A stretch of DNA of 64,000 nucleotides, taken from contig JAQIJC010000001.1 in the NCBI GenBank assembly GCA_036946405.1, positions 1,991,001 to 2,055,000 on the forward strand, given 5' to 3'. The notes under the pieces were generated by a model. That model worked only from the letters and a program-made list of their open reading frames with translations. It ran no database searches and was not told where the DNA came from. Below are positions 35,941 to 44,907 of the stretch, piece by piece (the stretch's first letter is position 1; every line of letters begins with the position of its first letter). The DNA is from Sphingomonas phyllosphaerae. GTDB taxonomy: Bacteria; Pseudomonadota; Alphaproteobacteria; Sphingomonadales; Sphingomonadaceae. Both the position numbers and the translations under genes were made by a program.

Positions 35941-36275
35941 TGAAAACTCTCCACGCGCCGCCCTCCGCCGAAGGGAAGGGGGCGCGACGATAAGGCGCGG
36001 CCGACCGCCCGATGGGGTCGGCGGCGCGGATGATGATGATGTCTGCTGCGGTTCGCGCTGCCGCCCGCTCCATCGAGCGGGGAAGGCCGTCCGCGATCGT
36101 GCCGCCGCCGGCACGGGCCGGGCGGAACAGCGATCGGGCGGAATGCGGCATTGCGAACGTCAACCTGATGACCCCGGGGCCGGCATGTCGCCGGGCGGGG
36201 GGTGGCACCGAAAGCTGCGTCGCGCGACCTTCGCGCAACATTTCCGGTCATCGCGACACGTAGCATCGCAATGCC
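35941..36275 (-). promoter_or_regulatory. Long leader region of rne with hairpins
   Basis: No gene is visible in this 335-base stretch. On the rne strand it can fold near the gene: CGCGCC/GGCGCG (35954-35959 with 35981-35986) abuts the ribosome site CTCTCC (35947-35952 on +), and CCGACC/GGTCGG (36001-36006 with 36016-36021) extends to 35995-36027. E. coli RNase E represses its own mRNA through a structured leader; a similar arrangement is inferred here, not shown. Confidence 0.45.
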
Positions 36276-36303
36276 TTGGCTTCAACCGGCTCGTTTTTAT
36301 GAT
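36276..36303 (+). promoter_or_regulatory. Sigma70-type promoter for the amidase gene
   Basis: TTGGCT (36276-36281) and TATGAT (36298-36303) are 16 bases apart, in the A+T-rich part of the rne-amidase divergent region. The predicted start near 36310 gives a leader of about 70 bases before ATG 36381. Confidence 0.55.
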
Positions 36304-36380
36304 CCGAACGCGTTAATCATGCGGGAAGATCGGCGGGCTAAGCTCCCGGGCACAGGCGTGCAGCGTAGCGGGAAGGGGCG

Positions 36381-37265
36381 ATGAAGGGCAGGACGGGAGC
36401 GATGGTCGCAGCGGCGCTGCTGGCGCTTGCCGCGCCGGTGGCGGGCGGCGATCCGTTGCCGCAGCTCGATTTCCTGCCGTGGAAGTCGCACCGCGACGCC
36501 ACGCCGCGCAAGGTGACGGTGCGCGTGCCGCCGCCCGCGCGCGGCGTGCGGCTGCCGCGCATCACCGGCGCGGCGGGGCGTCCGCTGGTGGTGATCGATG
36601 CGGGCCATGGCGGCAACGATCCCGGCGCTGTCAATCCGGCGGCCGGGCTGCGCGAGAAGGACGTGACGCTGAAGATCGCGCGCGCGATCCGCGATGCGCT
36701 GGTCGACAGCGGGCGGGTGCGCGTGGCACTGACCCGCGACGACGACCGCTTCATCATGCTGCGCGAGCGGTTCGGGATCGCGCGGCGGCTGAAGGCGGAC
36801 CTGTTCATCTCGGTGCATTGCGACAGCGTCGGGACGGGCACGCCGACCGGCGCGACCGCCTATACGCTGTCGGACGTCGCATCGGATCGCGAGGCGGCAC
36901 GGCTGGCGGCGCGCGAGAACCGCGCCGACGTGATCGCGGGGGTGACGCTCGATCGCGATCCCGACGTGTCGTCGATCCTGATCGACCTGACGCAGCGCGA
37001 GACGATGAACGCCTCGGCCGGGTTCGCGCGACTGCTGGGGCGCGAGGCGCGGCCGCTGATCCCGATCAAGAGCAATTTTCACCGCACTGCCTCGCTGATG
37101 GTGCTCAAGGCGCCGGACATGCCGTCGATCCTGTTCGAGACGGGGTATATCTCGACCGCCTCGGACGCGGCGTTCCTCGACAGCAAGGAGGGGCGCGAGA
37201 AGATCGCCGAAAGCGTGCGGCGCGCGGTGGATGTGTATTTCGCGCGGCGGATGGCGGAGCGGTAG
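36381..37265 (+). CDS. N-acetylmuramoyl-L-alanine amidase (Amidase_3)
   Basis: A 294-residue periplasmic zinc amidase that cuts the bond between muramic acid and the stem peptide, used in septum splitting. A signal peptide spans about 1-22. Zinc ligands are H76 (DAGHGGNDPG), E92 (REKDVTL) and H146 (SVHCDS); the catalytic glutamate is in LFETGYIS. No AMIN domain is present, so it is a short AmiC-type enzyme. It lies divergent to rne and upstream of sugE and mrcA; cell-wall synthesis and rne are common neighbours in sphingomonads. Confidence 0.94.
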   Translation: MKGRTGAMVAAALLALAAPVAGGDPLPQLDFLPWKSHRDATPRKVTVRVPPPARGVRLPRITGAAGRPLVVIDAGHGGNDPGAVNPAAGLREKDVTLKIARAIRDALVDSGRVRVALTRDDDRFIMLRERFGIARRLKADLFISVHCDSVGTGTPTGATAYTLSDVASDREAARLAARENRADVIAGVTLDRDPDVSSILIDLTQRETMNASAGFARLLGREARPLIPIKSNFHRTASLMVLKAPDMPSILFETGYISTASDAAFLDSKEGREKIAESVRRAVDVYFARRMAER

Positions 37266-37287
37266 GCGGCTTGCGGCGCCCGCTGTT

Positions 37288-37383
37288 CGTCATTCCCGCG
37301 GAGGCGGGAATCCAGACGCGCAGGTCTGTCGATAGAAGCGAGAGGTCCGAGGTTCTGGATCCCCGCCTTCGCGGGGATGACGG
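37288..37383. repeat. Paired inverted repeat, family B copy 2
   Basis: CGTCATTCCCGCGGAGGCGG... and ...CCCCGCCTTCGCGGGGATGACG bracket a ~45-base interior that is itself conserved between copies (GCGCAGGTCT near one side, GTCCGAGGTTCTGGA near the other). It follows the amidase stop codon and precedes sugE. The reverse complement of this copy aligns with 42380-42473. Confidence 0.9.
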
Positions 37384-37514
37384 TTGGTTGTGGCGAGGCG
37401 CGCGGGGTGGACTCGTGGACGATCAGCCCCTAATCGACCCGCCGCGCACGCCTCTTACGGGTTTCCGGCCGCTGCGCTTCCTCAATCGAGCCCGCAATCA
37501 AGGAGATCCCCGCC

Positions 37515-37835
37515 ATGGCGTGGCTCATCCTCGGCGTCGCCGTGGTCACCGAAATCGTCTGGGCGCTCAGCCTCAAATGGGCTGCCACGCAAGGATCGTG
37601 GCTGGCGTCCGCCGTTCCGATCACGCTCAGCTTCGTCAACATGGGGCTGCTGGCGATGGCGATGCGGGGATTGCCGGCGGGCACCGCCTATGCGGTGTGG
37701 ACCGGGCTCGGCGCGGTAGGCGTCACGATCTTCGGCGTGTTCCTGTTCGGCGAGAAGCTCGCGCCCGCGCAGATCGGCTTCATCGCGCTCATCATCGTCG
37801 GGGTCGTCGGCACGAAGCTGTTCGCGCCCGCCTGA
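37515..37835 (+). CDS. sugE: SMR family exporter, SugE/Gdx subtype
   Basis: A 106-residue, four-helix small multidrug resistance protein working as a dual-topology dimer. E14 in AVVTEIVWALSLKWA is the proton/substrate glutamate. The WALxLKxxxG and GTAYAVWTGLGAVG segments match the Gdx (SugE) branch, which exports guanidinium, rather than EmrE. AAGGAGA lies eight bases before the ATG. It sits alone between murein genes; no guanidine riboswitch is recognisable upstream. Confidence 0.92.
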   Translation: MAWLILGVAVVTEIVWALSLKWAATQGSWLASAVPITLSFVNMGLLAMAMRGLPAGTAYAVWTGLGAVGVTIFGVFLFGEKLAPAQIGFIALIIVGVVGTKLFAPA

Positions 37836-37880
37836 GCGAGTTGCCGTTTGGCCGGCGAGACCGTACACGCCGAAACCGAC

Positions 37881-40376
37881 ATGGCTTCCGATCCGACCGC
37901 TGCCGTGCCCGTTCGGCGTCTCTCCCCCCGCGCGCTGTGGCGCCGCTGGTGGGTGCGTTGGGGCACCTATCTGCTGGGGCTGCTGGTGGTGGCGCTCGGC
38001 GTCTTCTGGCTGGTGTTCGCGCGCGACCTGCCGTCGGTCGACAAGCTCAAGGCCTATGAGCCGCCGCTGCCGACCAACGTGCGCGGCGCGGACGGCGCGC
38101 CGATCTATTCCTACGCGCGCGAGCGCCGCGTCGAGCTGGCGTACAACGAATATCCGCCGCTGCTGGTGAAGGCGTTCCTCGCCGCGGAGGACAAGACCTT
38201 CTTCGAGCATCACGGCGTCGATTTCCCCGGGCTGGCGGGTGCGGTGTTCGACTATGCGCGCAAGTTCGGCACCGGGCAGCGTGCGCGCGGCGGCTCGACG
38301 ATCACGCAGCAGGTGGCGAAGAACCTGCTGATCGGCAACGAATATTCCCCGACTCGCAAGATTCGCGAGGCGTTGCTGGCGTATAAGATCGAGGAAACGC
38401 TCACCAAGCCGCAGATCATCGAGCTGTATCTCAATCAGATATTCCTCGGGCGTAACGCCTACGGCGTCGAGGCGGCGAGCCACGCCTATTTCGACAAGGA
38501 ACTGAACGAGCTGTCACTGGGGCAGCTCGCCTATCTGGCGATCCTGCCCAAGGGACCTTCGAACTACGACCCGTTCCGCGACACCGATCGCGCGCTGGAG
38601 CGGCGCAACTACGTGCTGCGCGAGATGGTCAAGAATGGCTTCGTCACCGCAGCACAGGCCGAGGCGGCCGCCGCCGAGCCGATCGGCGCGATCACGCATC
38701 GCACGCCCAAGTTCGAGCGCGTCGGCGGCTATTTCGTCGAGGAAGTGCGCCGCGAGCTGATCGCCAAATTCGGCGAACAGTCCGAGGACGGGCCGCACAG
38801 CGTCTATGCCGGCGGGCTGTGGGTGCGCACCTCGCTCGACAAGAATATCCAGCAATATGCCGCCGAGGCGCTGCGCAACGGCCTGCTGCGCTTCGACGCC
38901 GGGCGCGGCTGGTCGGGGCCATTGCGGCATGTCGAGATCGAGGGCGACGCGTGGCAGGGGCCGCTGATCGGCAGCAACATCATGCTCGACCACGACAACT
39001 GGCGCGCGGCGATCGCGATCGCGCGCGACGGTGACGCGTGGCGGCTGGGCTTCGCGGACGGATCGACGGGGACGATGGCGCGCGACGCGGCGCAGATGCC
39101 GGTGCGCAACCAGGGCGGTGCCGCCTTTGCCGCGATCAAGCCCGGCGACATCATCGCGGTCGCGCCGAGCGGGGCGGGGCGGTTCGCGCTCCGCTCGGTC
39201 CCGCGCATCTCGGGCGGGTTCGTCGTGCAGGAGCCCGCGACCGGGCGCATCCTGGCGATGCAGGGCGGGTTCGAGTCGAGCGTCCAGTCGTTCAACCGCG
39301 CGACGCAGGCGTTCCGCCAGCCGGGCTCGACGATCAAACCGATCGTCTATTCGGCGGCGCTGGAGAACGGCATGACCCCGGCATCGATCATTATCGACGG
39401 GCCGTTCTGCGTCGACCAGGGCGCGCGGTTGGGGCAGAAATGCTTCCGCAACTTCGGCAATTCGCGCGGCGCCGGGCCGCACACCATGCGCTGGGGCATC
39501 GAACAGTCGCGCAACCTGATGACGGTGCGCACCGCCGCGCAGACCGGCATGGGACGCGTCGTCAAGCTCATCAAGGCGATGGGGATCGGCGATTACTCAC
39601 CCTATCTCTCCTATGCGCTGGGGGCGGGCGAGACGACCGTGACGAAGATGGTCAACGCCTATGGCGTGCTCGCCAATTGGGGGCGCTGGCACGATCCGTC
39701 GTTGATCGACGTCGCGCAGGACCGGCACGGGCAGGTGATCTGGCCCGAGAACTGGCGGGCGTGCGACGGCTGCAACGCGCGTGACTGGAACGGGCGCGCG
39801 ATGCCGCGCCCCGCCACCGGCGGGCGGCAGGTGCTCGACGCGATGAGCGCGTATCAGATGGTGCATATCACCGAGGGCGTGATCCAGCGCGGGACCGCCA
39901 CGGGCCTGCGCGATCTCAACCGACCGATGTTCGGCAAGACCGGCACCAACAATGGCCCCACTGACGTGTGGTTCATCGGCGGCACGCCGCAGATGATCGC
40001 CGGGCTTTACATGGGCTTCGACAGTCCGCGCAGCCTTGGCGGCTATGCGCAGGGCGGGACGGTCGCGGTGCCGGTGTTCAAGGAATGGGCGCAAAAGGCT
40101 TATGCCGGGTTGCCGCCGATCCCGTTCCGTGCGCCGCCGGGCATCCGCATGGTGCGGATCGACCGTGCTAGCGGGCGGCCGGTGTTCGGCACCTTCCCGA
40201 CCGACAGCGATCCCAAGCCGGCGGTGATCTGGGAAGCGTTCAAGCCGCAGAGCGAGGCACGCCGCGCGCGCCGTACCGCGCCGACCGCTGCCCCGTCGAC
40301 GCGCCCGACCGCCAGCGCGACCAGTGCCGCCCCGGGAGACAGCGACTTCTTGCAGAGGCAGGGGGGCATCTACTAA
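37881..40376 (+). CDS. mrcA: Penicillin-binding protein 1A (bifunctional peptidoglycan synthase)
   Basis: A class A PBP of about 831 residues. A cytoplasmic start is followed by one membrane helix, then the GT51 glycosyltransferase (FLAAEDKTFFEHHGVD, GGSTITQQVAKN, RKIREALLAYKIE) and the transpeptidase with SxxK in PGSTIKP, SxN in QSRN and KTG in FGKTGTNNG. An OB-like insert lies between them. The tail is Ala/Thr/Arg-rich. ATG 37881 is taken; TTG 37848 would add 11 residues, and neither start has a good ribosome site. prfB follows 120 bases downstream. Confidence 0.95.
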   Translation: MASDPTAAVPVRRLSPRALWRRWWVRWGTYLLGLLVVALGVFWLVFARDLPSVDKLKAYEPPLPTNVRGADGAPIYSYARERRVELAYNEYPPLLVKAFLAAEDKTFFEHHGVDFPGLAGAVFDYARKFGTGQRARGGSTITQQVAKNLLIGNEYSPTRKIREALLAYKIEETLTKPQIIELYLNQIFLGRNAYGVEAASHAYFDKELNELSLGQLAYLAILPKGPSNYDPFRDTDRALERRNYVLREMVKNGFVTAAQAEAAAAEPIGAITHRTPKFERVGGYFVEEVRRELIAKFGEQSEDGPHSVYAGGLWVRTSLDKNIQQYAAEALRNGLLRFDAGRGWSGPLRHVEIEGDAWQGPLIGSNIMLDHDNWRAAIAIARDGDAWRLGFADGSTGTMARDAAQMPVRNQGGAAFAAIKPGDIIAVAPSGAGRFALRSVPRISGGFVVQEPATGRILAMQGGFESSVQSFNRATQAFRQPGSTIKPIVYSAALENGMTPASIIIDGPFCVDQGARLGQKCFRNFGNSRGAGPHTMRWGIEQSRNLMTVRTAAQTGMGRVVKLIKAMGIGDYSPYLSYALGAGETTVTKMVNAYGVLANWGRWHDPSLIDVAQDRHGQVIWPENWRACDGCNARDWNGRAMPRPATGGRQVLDAMSAYQMVHITEGVIQRGTATGLRDLNRPMFGKTGTNNGPTDVWFIGGTPQMIAGLYMGFDSPRSLGGYAQGGTVAVPVFKEWAQKAYAGLPPIPFRAPPGIRMVRIDRASGRPVFGTFPTDSDPKPAVIWEAFKPQSEARRARRTAPTAAPSTRPTASATSAAPGDSDFLQRQGGIY

Positions 40377-40497
40377 GTCGTCGCCAGAACGTTCTTTCGT
40401 CGTCCCAGCCAGTCGCCGGGATTCCCCGGTCACCAGCCCCGCTCGTGCCGGTCGGGATTCCCTTCTGGTCGGCGCGGCGTGACCTTGGAGTAAAGTT

Positions 40498-41625
40498 ATG
40501 CGCGCCGAAGCGCAGGCCCATGTCGACAGCATCAACGAGGCGCTGGCGCTGCTGCGCCGCTTCCTCGACTGGGACCGCGCGTTGCGTCGCCTCGACGAGC
40601 TGAACGCGCGCGTCGAGGATCAGGCGCTGTGGAACAACCCGAAGGAAGCGCAGGCGGTGATGCGCGAGCGTCGCCGGCTGGACGAGGCGATCACCGCGAC
40701 GCGCGATATCGAGCGCGAGTTGTCCGACACGGTCGAGTTGATCGAGATGGCCGAGGCGGAGGGCGATGCCGAAATGGCCGATGAGGGCGTCGCCGCGCTC
40801 AAGACGCTCGCCGATCGCGCGCAGGCCGACAAGGTCAAGGCGCTGCTGGCGGGCGAGGCGGATGCCAACGACAGCTATATCGAGATCAACGCCGGCGCGG
40901 GCGGCACCGAGAGCCAGGATTGGGCCGGGATGCTCCAGCGCATGTACACGCGCTGGGCCGAGCGGCGCGGGCTGAAGGTCGAGCTGATCGACTATCACGC
41001 CGGCGAGCAGGCGGGGATCAAGAGCGCGACGCTGCTGGTCAAGGGCGAGAACGCCTATGGCTATGCCAAGGTCGAATCCGGCGTCCACCGGCTGGTGCGG
41101 ATCAGCCCGTACGACAGCGCCGCGCGCCGCCACACGAGCTTTTCGAGCGTCTGGGTCTATCCGGTGATCGACGACAATATCGAGGTCGAGATCAACGAGA
41201 GCGACCTGCGCATCGACACCTATCGCGCGTCGGGCGCGGGCGGGCAGCACATCAACACCACCGATTCCGCGGTGCGCATCACGCACTTGCCGACCGGGAT
41301 CGTCGTGCAGTGCCAGAACCAGCGTTCGCAGCACAAGAACAAGGCCGAGGCTTACAACCAGCTGCGCGCGCGCCTGTATGAGCGCGAGCTGGCGGAGCGC
41401 GAGGCGGTCGCGAACGCCGAGAACGCCACCAAGACCGACATCGGCTGGGGTCACCAGATCCGCAGCTACGTGCTCCAGCCGTATCAGCTGGTGAAGGACC
41501 TGCGCACCGGCGCGACCAGTACCTCGCCTGGCGACGTGCTGGATGGTGACCTCGACGAGTTCATGGCCGCCGCGCTCTCGCAGCGCGTGACCGGCGAGGC
41601 AGTAGTCGTGGAGGACGTCGACTAA
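40498..41625 (+). CDS. prfB: Peptide chain release factor 2
   Basis: A 375-residue class I release factor that ends translation at UGA and UAA. GGQ at 248-250 triggers hydrolysis. The stop-codon recognition tripeptide is SPY (203-205) where E. coli has SPF. The frame is continuous: around codon 20 it reads LLRRFLDW, with no in-frame UGA and no CUU-UGA slip site, so the self-regulating +1 frameshift known from E. coli is absent. The downstream methyltransferase gene starts right after the stop and is co-transcribed. Confidence 0.97.
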   Translation: MRAEAQAHVDSINEALALLRRFLDWDRALRRLDELNARVEDQALWNNPKEAQAVMRERRRLDEAITATRDIERELSDTVELIEMAEAEGDAEMADEGVAALKTLADRAQADKVKALLAGEADANDSYIEINAGAGGTESQDWAGMLQRMYTRWAERRGLKVELIDYHAGEQAGIKSATLLVKGENAYGYAKVESGVHRLVRISPYDSAARRHTSFSSVWVYPVIDDNIEVEINESDLRIDTYRASGAGGQHINTTDSAVRITHLPTGIVVQCQNQRSQHKNKAEAYNQLRARLYERELAEREAVANAENATKTDIGWGHQIRSYVLQPYQLVKDLRTGATSTSPGDVLDGDLDEFMAAALSQRVTGEAVVVEDVD

Positions 41626-42354
41626 GTGGCCTTGCGCGCGCCCGTGTTCGCCTTGACGGCGGTGGCGTTGTTGCTGCTGGCGGCGTGCGACGGGTCGCAG
41701 CCGCTCATCAAGCACAAGACCAAGGAGCCGGGGCCGTTCCCGGCCGCCGATCGCCCGATCGCGAACATCGTCTCGCCGCGCTGGTCGAACGAGGAAACGC
41801 GCGACCGGCTGGGTGAGGCCGGGCGGGTGATGGACCTCGCCGAGATCCGCAAGGGGATGACCGTCGCCGATCTCGGCGCGGGCGAGGGCTATTATACGAT
41901 CCGGCTGGCGGCGCGCGTCGGTGAGAACGGGCGCGTGCTGGCGGAGGACGTGGTGCCGGCAGTGCACGAGGCGCTGGCGGAACGCGTCGCGCGCGAGCGG
42001 CTGGACAATGTCAGCGTGCGGCTGGGGATGCCCGCCGATCCGCGGCTGCCCGACAACAGCTTCGACCGGATCTTCATGGTGCACATGTACCACGAGATCG
42101 AGCAGCCGTATGAATTCCTGTGGCGGATGCGGCCTTCGCTGCGCCGCGACGGGCTGGTGGTGGTGGTCGACGCCGACCGGCCGACCGAGCAGCACGGGAC
42201 GCCGCCACGGCTGCTGCGCTGCGAGTTCGCGGCGGTCGGCTATGCGCAGGTCGGGTTTCGGGAGCTGCGGTCGGCGGGCGGCTATCTCGCGACGTTCCGC
42301 GCGGCGGGGCGGCGGCCCGATCCGGCGGAGATCGTCGCGTGCCGGATGAAGTGA
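41626..42354 (+). CDS. SAM-dependent methyltransferase with lipoprotein signal
   Basis: A 242-residue class I methyltransferase domain: motif I VADLGAGEGYYTIRLAARVG, then VLAEDVVPA and a FDRIFMVHMYHEIEQPYEFL segment. Its N-terminus is unexpected: MALRAPVFALTAVALLLLAAC ends in a lipobox with C21 followed by Asp, which predicts a lipid-anchored envelope protein (Asp at +2). The start is GTG directly after the prfB stop. Relatives with signal sequences exist in sphingomonads, but SAM is not known in the periplasm, so the role is unclear. A family B repeat follows. Confidence 0.85.
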   Translation: MALRAPVFALTAVALLLLAACDGSQPLIKHKTKEPGPFPAADRPIANIVSPRWSNEETRDRLGEAGRVMDLAEIRKGMTVADLGAGEGYYTIRLAARVGENGRVLAEDVVPAVHEALAERVARERLDNVSVRLGMPADPRLPDNSFDRIFMVHMYHEIEQPYEFLWRMRPSLRRDGLVVVVDADRPTEQHGTPPRLLRCEFAAVGYAQVGFRELRSAGGYLATFRAAGRRPDPAEIVACRMK

Positions 42355-42379
42355 CGGTTGATTCGACGTCTGATGGCTT

Positions 42380-42473
42380 CGTCATTCCCGCGCAGGCGGG
42401 AATCCAGAACCTCGGACGTCGCGCTTCTATCGAAAGCCTGCGCGTCTGGATTCCCGCCTTCGCGGGAATGACG
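42380..42473. repeat. Paired inverted repeat, family B copy 3
   Basis: CGTCATTCCCGCGCAGGCGG... and ...TTCCCGCCTTCGCGGGAATG close a ~45-base interior reading AACCTCGGACGTCGCGCTTC and TATCGAAAGCCTGCGCGTCT. The interior is the reverse complement of copy 2 with scattered changes, showing that the whole ~95-base element is the unit. Confidence 0.9.
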
Positions 42474-42546
42474 GTTAAGACTGTGGTCGCTCTTAGCTAT
42501 CGTCCGACGGTGGCGCGAGCCGCCGGCCCGCGCTACCACCCCAGCC

Positions 42547-43341
42547 GTGCAGCAATATCTCGACCTCATGCGCCGCGTGCTCGATTCGGGCGTGCGGCAG
42601 GACGACCGGACCGGCACCGGCACGCTCAGCGTGTTCGGGCATCAAATGCGCTTCGATCTGGCGCAGGGCTTTCCGGTCCTCACCACCAAGAAGCTCCATC
42701 TGCGCTCGATCATCATCGAGCTGTTGTGGTTCCTGCGCGGCGACACCAACGTCCGCTGGTTGCAGGAGCGCAAGGTCAGCATCTGGGACGAATGGGCCGA
42801 CGAGAGCGGCGATCTCGGCCCGGTCTATGGCAAGCAATGGCGCGACTGGGCGGCGGCGGACGGGCGGCACATCGACCAGATCGCGGCGCTGATCGACGAG
42901 ATCCGCACGCGCCCGGCGTCGCGGCGGCAGATCGTCACCGCGTGGAACCCCGGCGAGCTGCACGCAATGGCGCTCAGCCCGTGCCATTGCCTGTTTCAGA
43001 CGCATGTCGCGAACGGCCGGCTGTCGTTGCAATTGTATCAGCGCTCGGCCGACATCTTCCTCGGCGTGCCGTTCAACATCGCCAGCTATGCGCTGCTGAC
43101 GCACATGCTCGCGCAGCAATGCGATCTCGAGGTCGGCGAGTTCATCTGGACCGGCGGCGATTGCCATCTGTACCTCAACCATCTCGAGCAGGCCGAAACG
43201 CAACTCGCACGCACCCCGACCGCGCTGCCGACGCTGACCTTCGCGCGGCGTCCGGCGTCGATCGACGCCTATGAGCCAGAAGATTTTGTGCTGACTGGTT
43301 ACGAGGCGCAACCGCATATCAAGGCGGCGGTGTCGGTCTGA
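42547..43341 (+). CDS. thyA: Thymidylate synthase
   Basis: A 264-residue enzyme making dTMP from dUMP with methylene-tetrahydrofolate. The nucleophile is C146 in LSPCHCLFQ, the same number and length as E. coli ThyA. The dUMP-binding segment is [17 protein letters not shown], and the end is AAVSV. The start is GTG (42547). Dihydrofolate reductase, a frequent partner, is not encoded next to it. Unlike many alphaproteobacteria, which use ThyX, this organism uses ThyA. Confidence 0.98.
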   Translation: MQQYLDLMRRVLDSGVRQDDRTGTGTLSVFGHQMRFDLAQGFPVLTTKKLHLRSIIIELLWFLRGDTNVRWLQERKVSIWDEWADESGDLGPVYGKQWRDWAAADGRHIDQIAALIDEIRTRPASRRQIVTAWNPGELHAMALSPCHCLFQTHVANGRLSLQLYQRSADIFLGVPFNIASYALLTHMLAQQCDLEVGEFIWTGGDCHLYLNHLEQAETQLARTPTALPTLTFARRPASIDAYEPEDFVLTGYEAQPHIKAAVSV

Positions 43342-43416
43342 CCGTCGCGCGCACGCGGCAGTGTGTCGCGGGCGTTTTGCGTTGCAACAATCGGCCGCGT
43401 AGCTTGTTTCGCAGCC

Positions 43417-44907
43417 ATGACGATTTTCAGCCGACGCGATGCGATGCTGGCGACGGGCGCTGCGGCGCTCTGGCCGGCGCTGGTCCGGGCGCAAGCGCGC
43501 GCGGGTAGCTCGACGCCCTTCTCCTGGGAAGTTCTTCAGCAACGCGCGGCGGCGCTGGCGAAGCAACCCTATCGCGCGGTGCCGCCGGTCGCCGCCGCGG
43601 CCGCGCTCGACTATGATGCGGTCGGCGGCATCCGCTACCGCGCCGACAAGACGCTGGCCGGGGGTATCCGTCCGTTCCCGCTCGGCAAATATGCGCCGGT
43701 GCCGGTCACGCTCAACGTCGTTGCCGATGGCCGCGCGACGCGGGTCGATTACGCGCCGTCGCTGTTCGAGACCAAGCCGGGTGTCACCCCTGCGCCGGGC
43801 TTCGCGGGCTTCCGCGTCATGGAGCAAGGCAAGGACAGCGACTGGCTCGCCTATATGGGCGCCTCCTATTTCCGCTCGGCGGGCGCGCTCGACCAATATG
43901 GCTTGTCGGCGCGCGGCATCGCGATCGACACCGGGCTGGAGAAGGAAGAGTTTCCGGTCTTCACCGAGTTCTGGATCGAGCGGCTCGGCGACGGGGGCTA
44001 TACGATCTATGCGCTGCTCGACGGCGAGAGCCTGACTGGCGCATATCGCTTCGTCTCGCGCCACCCGAAGGCGGTGGTGCAGGACGTGTCGTCGGTGCTG
44101 TTCCTCCGCAAGCCGGTCGCGCGGCTCGGCATCGCACCGGCGACCAGCATGTTCTGGTACGACGACCGCAGCCACAAGACCGCGGCCGACTGGCGGCCCG
44201 AGATCCACGATTCGGACGGGCTCGCGATGCGCACTGCCGGCGGCGAGCGGGTGTGGCGGCCGCTGCGCAACCCGGCGCAGCCGACCACCGACAGCTTCGC
44301 CGCCGACGACGTGCGCGGGTTCGGCTTGCTCCAGCGCGACCGTAATTTCGACCATTATCAGGACGATGGCGCGTTCTACGATCGCCGCCCCAATTTGTGG
44401 ATCGAGCCGCAGGGGAAGTGGGGGAGCGGGCGCGTGATCCTCTACGCCTTTCCGACCGCGGGCGAGACGACCGACAATGTCGTGTGTTTCTGGACACCGG
44501 GCGCGCCGGTGCGCGCGGGGCAGCGGCTCGCCTACGATTATCGGCTGACGTGGGGCGGGGACGACCCGACGCTCGACCGCGTCGCGCATGTCGTCGACAG
44601 CTGGACCGGCAGCGCGGGGCGGCCCGGCGCAGAGCCGATCGCGGGTGCGGTGAAGCTGGTGGCGGACTTCGTCGGCGACGGGCTGGCCGGGCTGACGCGG
44701 CAGAGCGGGGTAAGTGCCGAGATCGGCGTTGCGCGCGGAAAGCTGCTGGAAAGCGCGGCCTATCCCGTCGTCGGGCAGCGCAACCGCTGGCGCGTCACCG
44801 CCGATATCGCACCGGACGGTAGCGGGCCGGCTGACGTGCGACTGTTCCTGAAGCGCGGCACTGCGACGCTCAGCGAGACGCTGCTGATGCCGCTCTACCG
44901 TCCATGA
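43417..44907 (+). CDS. opgD: Periplasmic glucan biosynthesis protein OpgD/OpgG, Tat-exported
   Basis: A 496-residue protein needed for osmoregulated periplasmic glucan assembly. The N-terminus MTIFSRRDAMLATGAAAL is a twin-arginine signal, which in E. coli marks OpgD rather than OpgG. The body has the beta-sandwich sequences of the family: FSWEVLQQRAAALAKQPYR, FWTPGAPVRAGQRLAYDYRLTWG. The upstream in-frame start at 43363 would hide the signal. It overlaps opgH by ATGA. OpgD and OpgG are close relatives; naming rests on the Tat signal. Confidence 0.9.
   Translation: MTIFSRRDAMLATGAAALWPALVRAQARAGSSTPFSWEVLQQRAAALAKQPYRAVPPVAAAAALDYDAVGGIRYRADKTLAGGIRPFPLGKYAPVPVTLNVVADGRATRVDYAPSLFETKPGVTPAPGFAGFRVMEQGKDSDWLAYMGASYFRSAGALDQYGLSARGIAIDTGLEKEEFPVFTEFWIERLGDGGYTIYALLDGESLTGAYRFVSRHPKAVVQDVSSVLFLRKPVARLGIAPATSMFWYDDRSHKTAADWRPEIHDSDGLAMRTAGGERVWRPLRNPAQPTTDSFAADDVRGFGLLQRDRNFDHYQDDGAFYDRRPNLWIEPQGKWGSGRVILYAFPTAGETTDNVVCFWTPGAPVRAGQRLAYDYRLTWGGDDPTLDRVAHVVDSWTGSAGRPGAEPIAGAVKLVADFVGDGLAGLTRQSGVSAEIGVARGKLLESAAYPVVGQRNRWRVTADIAPDGSGPADVRLFLKRGTATLSETLLMPLYRP

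Noticed and set aside
33319-35943. Uninterrupted open frame of 874 codons opposite rne
   Set aside because: It is a shadow of a GC-rich, Arg/Glu-rich gene; the translation is low-complexity without domains, and rne itself is certain.
37384-37514. Guanidine riboswitch ahead of sugE
   Set aside because: A lone GGACGA word occurs, but not the paired ACGR hairpins or the longer ykkC core.
40498-40600. Programmed frameshift in prfB
   Set aside because: The reading frame is continuous and lacks a slip site or in-frame UGA.
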